Shown here: piece by piece, positions 11,575 through 64,000 of the stretch
Layout: the number at the start of each line of letters is the position of its first letter
Numbering within the stretch: the first letter of the stretch is position 1
From: Lytechinus pictus
Taxonomy: Eukaryota > Echinodermata > Echinoidea > Temnopleuroida > Toxopneustidae
DNA: 64,000 bases
NCBI RefSeq assembly: GCF_037042905.1
Contig: NC_087246.1
Location: forward strand, 31,796,001 to 31,860,000
Direction of reading: 5' to 3'
The notes under the pieces: generated by a model
Told to the model about the DNA's origin: nothing
Database searches by the model: none
What the model saw: only the letters and a program-made list of their open reading frames with translations
Translations under genes and position numbers: made by a program

Positions 11575-12400
11575 TGTACTTGTCGGAGAAAAGATGTACA
11601 AAGAAAAAGAAGAAATTGTATCATGTATTCAATTTACTTGTAGCAGTTATACTCACATTAAAAAACAAATATTTGATCTTGCAGTTGCCTGCATAGAGTT
11701 ACACATGTGGACTATGCATTCTCCATACTTAAAATAGTATGTACATTATGTAAAACAATATAATTTTGTCAAAATCAGAAATGAAATAACAAAGTTATGG
11801 CTTTTCAAAATTTTCATTATGCATTGTATTCCTATATTTGTGAAACAGTTCATGAATATGGTTTGAGTGAGTTTACTATCACTTTATACTTTTTTGTATT
11901 TTATTATGAACAATTATAATTATCATTTTAGGTTCTGTCTGTAGAATATTTAAAATAATTATGATTGATTACTGAACGAATGTGATGTGCAAGAAACACA
12001 TCGTTTGTATAATGTTTATTTTCTTGTTTGTAGTCGGTTTGTACAGGTAGAAGAAGAGGTGTACAATGAAAAAAAAAGAAAAAAAAAAGGATATAGATCA
12101 TGTGTTCAATTGACTTGTAACATAATATTCTCATATTAAAGCAAATATTTAATCTTGTGGTTGCCTGAAAAGAGTTATCAGACATGCGTTTAAAGGACTA
12201 TGAGTTCTCCATGCAGACTGAAAAAATATATGATCTGAAGTAAAAGAGTACACCTATTTATGTAAAATAGGATTTCCTCAAAAACCCGAAATTAAATGAC
12301 AAAATTATGGATTTTCACGTGTTGCATTATGCATTCTACTGGTGAAACAGTTATGAATGTCATCATGAATATGAATATGAAGTGAGCTGACAATGCCACC
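11575..12400. repeat. Diverged tandem duplication of ~0.4 kb
   Basis: Positions about 11575-11960 and about 12040-12490 share ordered blocks (TTTGTAC, GTGTACAA/ATGTACAAA, ATTCAATTTACTTGTA against GTTCAATTGACTTGTA, AATATTTGATCTTG against AATATTTAATCTTG, then TATGCATT). The copies are AT-rich and diverged. No function is evident. Confidence 0.5.
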
Positions 12401-12960
12401 ATACCTTTTTTATTATGAAAATTTACAAGATTAATTTTTTTGATTCTGCTCGTAGAAATAACAAAAATGAATGATCAATGATCAAATGTGATGTATAAGA
12501 ACCACATTGGTGATCGAGGTAACTTGTTTTGGGAGATAAAGACATAGTTTAAACTCTTATAAGCAATGAAATAATTATATCAGCTTCTGTCAACTTCCTT
12601 AGTTTTCATCAGGTTGAAGAAAATGTTCAGTGATTTGCTTGCTCAATTTGAGTCCATTCAATTCATGTTATCATCAGCCTGAGCCTTAAAATAGTTGAAA
12701 GATGAAGGATTAATTGAGCTTTGATTTATTATCCGTACATTGTTTACCTGTATCCTTTGATATACATGAACACTGCAGAATCTTGACATGTTGAAAAGAC
12801 CAAATTAATTCATCATCTTTAGTAGATAACTCTCTCTTGTCTCTACTTTCATACATCCCATGTTTCTGCCAAATAGCATTACTTGAATATAATACATGTA
12901 CATCAAAATGAAACCTTATACTAACATGAAAAGAGAATGCAAGATTTAAATGTATATATA

Positions 12961-13774
12961 CAGTGCATCCCACAAAAAAACAAAACCAAGATTTAGCGAT
13001 GATTTATCATAACTTAATCACAAATACAATGGACAAATGGCCTATCATTGTAAAGCTCAGAGTCCACTCTTTCAACTGATATAACATAGAAGATTTGCCA
13101 TTCACGTATGAGTGAGTAAAAGCAATTGGAAGAAAGGATACCAAAAAGTCACTTGGCGTGGGGTATCTGGGATTCAAAAAGAAAATCACATTTTAAAAAT
13201 GTTCAATATCTGCTCTTTAATTTGATACCTCAATAAATAAAATGGTCAAGAAATAAAAAAGTTCTGTTTCTTTGAAATAAGGCTTGAATTTCAATAATTT
13301 CATAAAATGAGGTTTATAGGCTAGCTTTTAGACTTACTCAACACTACATTTTGATAACGATCAGCCATGCAGAAAGTCTTTTGTTAATCATGCGATAGCT
13401 TCGGTGGGAAAGTGGTGAAAACATGTTTGTTTTATGAAATTATTGCATTACAAGCATTGTTTTGAAGGAACAGAAGTTTGTTATTTCTTGACCATTTCCT
13501 GTGACTGAGGCATCAAAATAAAGAGCAGATATCGAACCTTTTAAGCATGTGTTTTTCTTTTTGAAATTCAGATACCCCCTGCCAAATGACCTTTTGGTAT
13601 CCTTTCTTGAAATTGTTTTCACTCACCAATGCATGAATGCAAATATTCTATGTTGTACCAGATGAAAGAGGAGACTAAGCTTTACAATGATAGGCCATTT
13701 GTCTATTGTATTCATGATTAAGTTATGATAAATCATTGCTAAATCTCGGTTTTGTTTTTTTGTGGGACGCACTG
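12961..13774. mobile_element. MITE with very long inverted ends, TA target (Tc1/mariner-like)
   Basis: TA lies at 12959-12960 and 13775-13776. The ends are CAGTGCATCCCACAAAAA and its near complement TTTTTGTGGGACGCACTG. The arms extend about 250-350 bp each and include TGGCCTATCATTGTAAAGCT and its complement. TA duplication and CAGTGC ends fit Tc1/mariner (family knowledge). No transposase is present. Confidence 0.75.
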
Positions 13775-14126
13775 TACATATTGTTATTGAACTCTAAGGA
13801 TTCGTAATTTCTGTTTGCCATGTTGTTTGCGATGCTTCATTTTAGTTATAACAATACTGCAGAGGTGTATGGATTCTATTGCTGCTTTATATGGAACCCA
13901 AAATGAGTGTTTTAGAGTACTGCATTTATCTTTAAAATGCTTTGATCATTTTCTAGAAATAATTAGTTATGCACATGAAAATTGTGATTACTCAAAATAA
14001 AGTTAAACATGCATTTTGTGTTGTTTACTGTACATTCATAGTTGCCAAGTATTCCTAGTTATCTTTTTTCTGCCCTCTCTCTCTAATTCACTTCTCCCTT
14101 TCTTTTAATAACACATACTGTGGTGC

Positions 14127-14333
14127 TAAAAGTTAGTATATCCCACCAGAAAATAAACATATTTAATGTGTTCAAGTTCTGCCATGTTTTAGATATTTTA
14201 TTGTGAAATCAGGTGATAAAATATTGCATTAAATAAAGTGTGTTTCTCTGGGCTTGCTAGTTGTCTACATTCAACATTCAGCATGAAGAAGTGTATTTTG
14301 TGGTGGGGTTCACTAGCTTTTGAGCACAACTGT
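14127..14333. mobile_element. Small MITE (about 207 bp)
   Basis: Inverted ends of about 35 bp: CTGTGGTGCTAAAAG at the left and CTTTTGAGCACAACTG at the right, each with a CCCACCA block inside, next to TA. It is absent from the corresponding place in segmental copy 1, so it inserted after the duplication or was lost there. Confidence 0.55.
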
Positions 14334-14930
14334 TACTAAACTTGGCACACTACATGTAGACATTGTTTCCATAGTCAGAATCATAAGTTTAATTCTTTGA
14401 GGTGATAGATAATAAAGTTCATGATCGTTATTGTATGAGTCTTTTATCTTTTAGCTTTGTTAGTTTAGGAGTTGAAAAACAACTGAGGGTGGGTATGGCA
14501 AGGGTTGAAAAGAGAGATAGAGGGGGGGGGGAGAGGAAGAGAGAGAGAGAGAGAGAAAGAAAAGGGGGTAGAGCAGGAAGGAGGAAAATGATAGAGGGGG
14601 GGATATGGTAGAGAGAGATAGAGAGAGAAATGAAAACAGATGTTTTTTTTTTGCCGGGGGAGGGGGGGGGGGGCTAAGAAAAGGGGTTCCTCCTTGGAAA
14701 GGAATCAACTATAATATAGCATCAATTTCTAAGTTTTTTCAATTCGATCAAAGTATCAAACTTTAAAGCAAAATACAACAGAATTCTAAATAAAAACATA
14801 GTGTTAATCAAAGAAATCTTACTTGTCAGAATAGAAAAGACGGTCACAAATGTTGATAAGAATTGCAGTTTTGGAATAAACCCAAAGGACCAGATTGTAC
14901 ATTTGAAAAGTCTTGAATATTACTTTCAAG

Positions 14931-15025
14931 TTGTAGTGGACTCGGACAACTTTCCAATTCAATCAAGATTTGAGATTACTAAGACGAAAATACTGTCCAA
15001 AGACACCATGTCTCTGGATGATGAT
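14931..15025 (+). pseudogene. 95-bp exon-like block, copy 2 (unidentified)
   Basis: Acceptor TACTTTCAAG, 95 open bases (phase 2, starting VVVDSDNFPI) and a GTGAGT donor. The open frame continues upstream to 14801, unlike copy 1, where it is broken. Few differences from copy 1. Not recognised; it may be an orphan exon or unconstrained. Confidence 0.3.
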
Positions 15026-15211
15026 GTGAGTGAATGTAAAATTAATAATCATTTATTAAGATACTCTTCATGATAGCTTTGATTAGTACCTCTGGAGAGA
15101 AATGAAAGAAAGAAAAGTAGTTTCAACTGCAAAATATTGTGACAACAAATATGGGAACCTTTTATCACCGTATTATTCTTCTCAATATTATTCCATGTTA
15201 TCTTTGATATA

Positions 15212-15217
15212 TTTATT
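15212..15217 (-). terminator. Possible COQ5 poly(A) signal
   Basis: TTTATT on the plus strand is AATAAA for COQ5, about 575 bp past its stop codon. Confidence 0.4.
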
Positions 15218-15477
15218 CCTTCCTTCCTGCCATTTGAATGTCGGTCATCATTCTGAATATATCAGATAACTCCCAAATCACTTCCCATCTGAAACACCTA
15301 TTCCCTCTTGCTTTCACTGAAAAACAACTCTCGCTTCAAGGAAAAATTCCCATAGAGTCGAGTTATCAGGTTGCGTGCCTACATGTACTCCTGTGCTACC
15401 GTATACTGTATGTGATCTTAAAGGTTTTCCAGGAGCAGTTCATGCTAGTTCATCACTCATGAACGGTGATGAAGTCA

Positions 15478-15790
15478 CGTCAGGAAGATGTTGGAATGTC
15501 TTTACAATCTCTTGGATTTATCAAGAAATTGATACAAAGTCTTCTTCGGTCTTTGATGCATTCAAAGATTCAATCCAACAATTCAGGCTAGTTCATCAGT
15601 CATCAAAGGTGAGTAAGTCAGGAAGATGATACAATGTCTTTACAATCTTTTGGATTTACAAAGGAATTGACAGTTTCAAAGATCAAATCCAACGATTCAG
15701 TCTTGTCCATCATCAGGAAGATGATAGAATGTCCTTACAATCCCTTGCATTTACCAATCAACCAATGTCAAGACTTCTTCTGATGGTGTC
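15478..15790. repeat. Degenerate tandem repeats in the COQ5 3' UTR
   Basis: Three units contain TCAGGAAGATG followed by GAATGTC and TTACAATC (near 15480, 15619 and 15715). They lie directly after the COQ5 stop on the minus strand. Confidence 0.55.
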
Positions 15791-42537
<26,747 letters not shown>

Positions 42538-42558
42538 TCGCACTCATCACAAATTAAC

Positions 42559-64000
<21,442 letters not shown>

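Noticed and set aside
11171..11737. 188-residue ORF downstream of the TRIM gene
   Set aside because: It runs across two unrelated repeats and AT-rich DNA, with no domain, and its 3' part is a diverged non-coding tandem copy.

Overview
The window is animal nuclear DNA. It is AT-rich, with small exons, GT-AG introns and dense transposon cover. The gene content (an intronless-CDS TRIM gene with a beta-propeller tail, COQ5, HEATR6) and the repeat families recalled from echinoderm genomes (TTAA-flanked MITEs, hAT termini starting CAGTGGCG, LINEs of mixed clades) point to an echinoderm, most likely a sea urchin. The species cannot be fixed from the sequence alone.

Layout. (1) Positions 1-2742 are a decayed segmental copy of positions 13880-15822, the 3' flank of COQ5; the copy includes the last codons of COQ5. 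(2) Positions 5235-10345 hold a TRIM E3-ligase gene on the plus strand: a 610-residue CDS in one exon (8141-9973), a splice acceptor just before the ATG, and two paralogous candidate promoter/first-exon modules at 5.2-5.4 and 6.7-6.9 kb. Each module has a kappaB-type motif about 130 bp upstream of a TATA box, and a GTGAGT donor. (3) Positions 15791-42537, minus strand, hold COQ5 (mitochondrial ubiquinone methyltransferase): seven exons that join in frame to 337 codons, spread over 26.7 kb by repeat-filled introns. (4) From 42559 to beyond the right edge, plus strand, is HEATR6: ten exons that join in frame to 516 residues of the N-terminal part. COQ5 and HEATR6 are head-to-head with only 21 bp between their start codons.

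Repeats. COQ5 intron 5 holds a Helentron-associated-like element (21309-27700) split by a 4.9-kb foldback element with near-identical arms. COQ5 intron 1 holds two fossil LINEs, a 110-bp minisatellite and a second element of subterminal-repeat/tandem-core/3'-hairpin type. HEATR6 intron 1 holds an 8.7-kb hAT-type element with an 8-bp target duplication. It contains a 287-bp satellite array, a LINE with an intact 1190-codon EN/RT ORF inside that array, and a second complete hAT-type element. HEATR6 intron 9 carries about five decayed tandem copies of the 3' half of exon 9.

COQ5 (respiratory-chain quinone synthesis) and HEATR6 probably share one TATA-less promoter. The TRIM gene is separate and looks like a candidate immune-inducible gene. 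No CRISPR array, rRNA gene or convincing tRNA gene is present.
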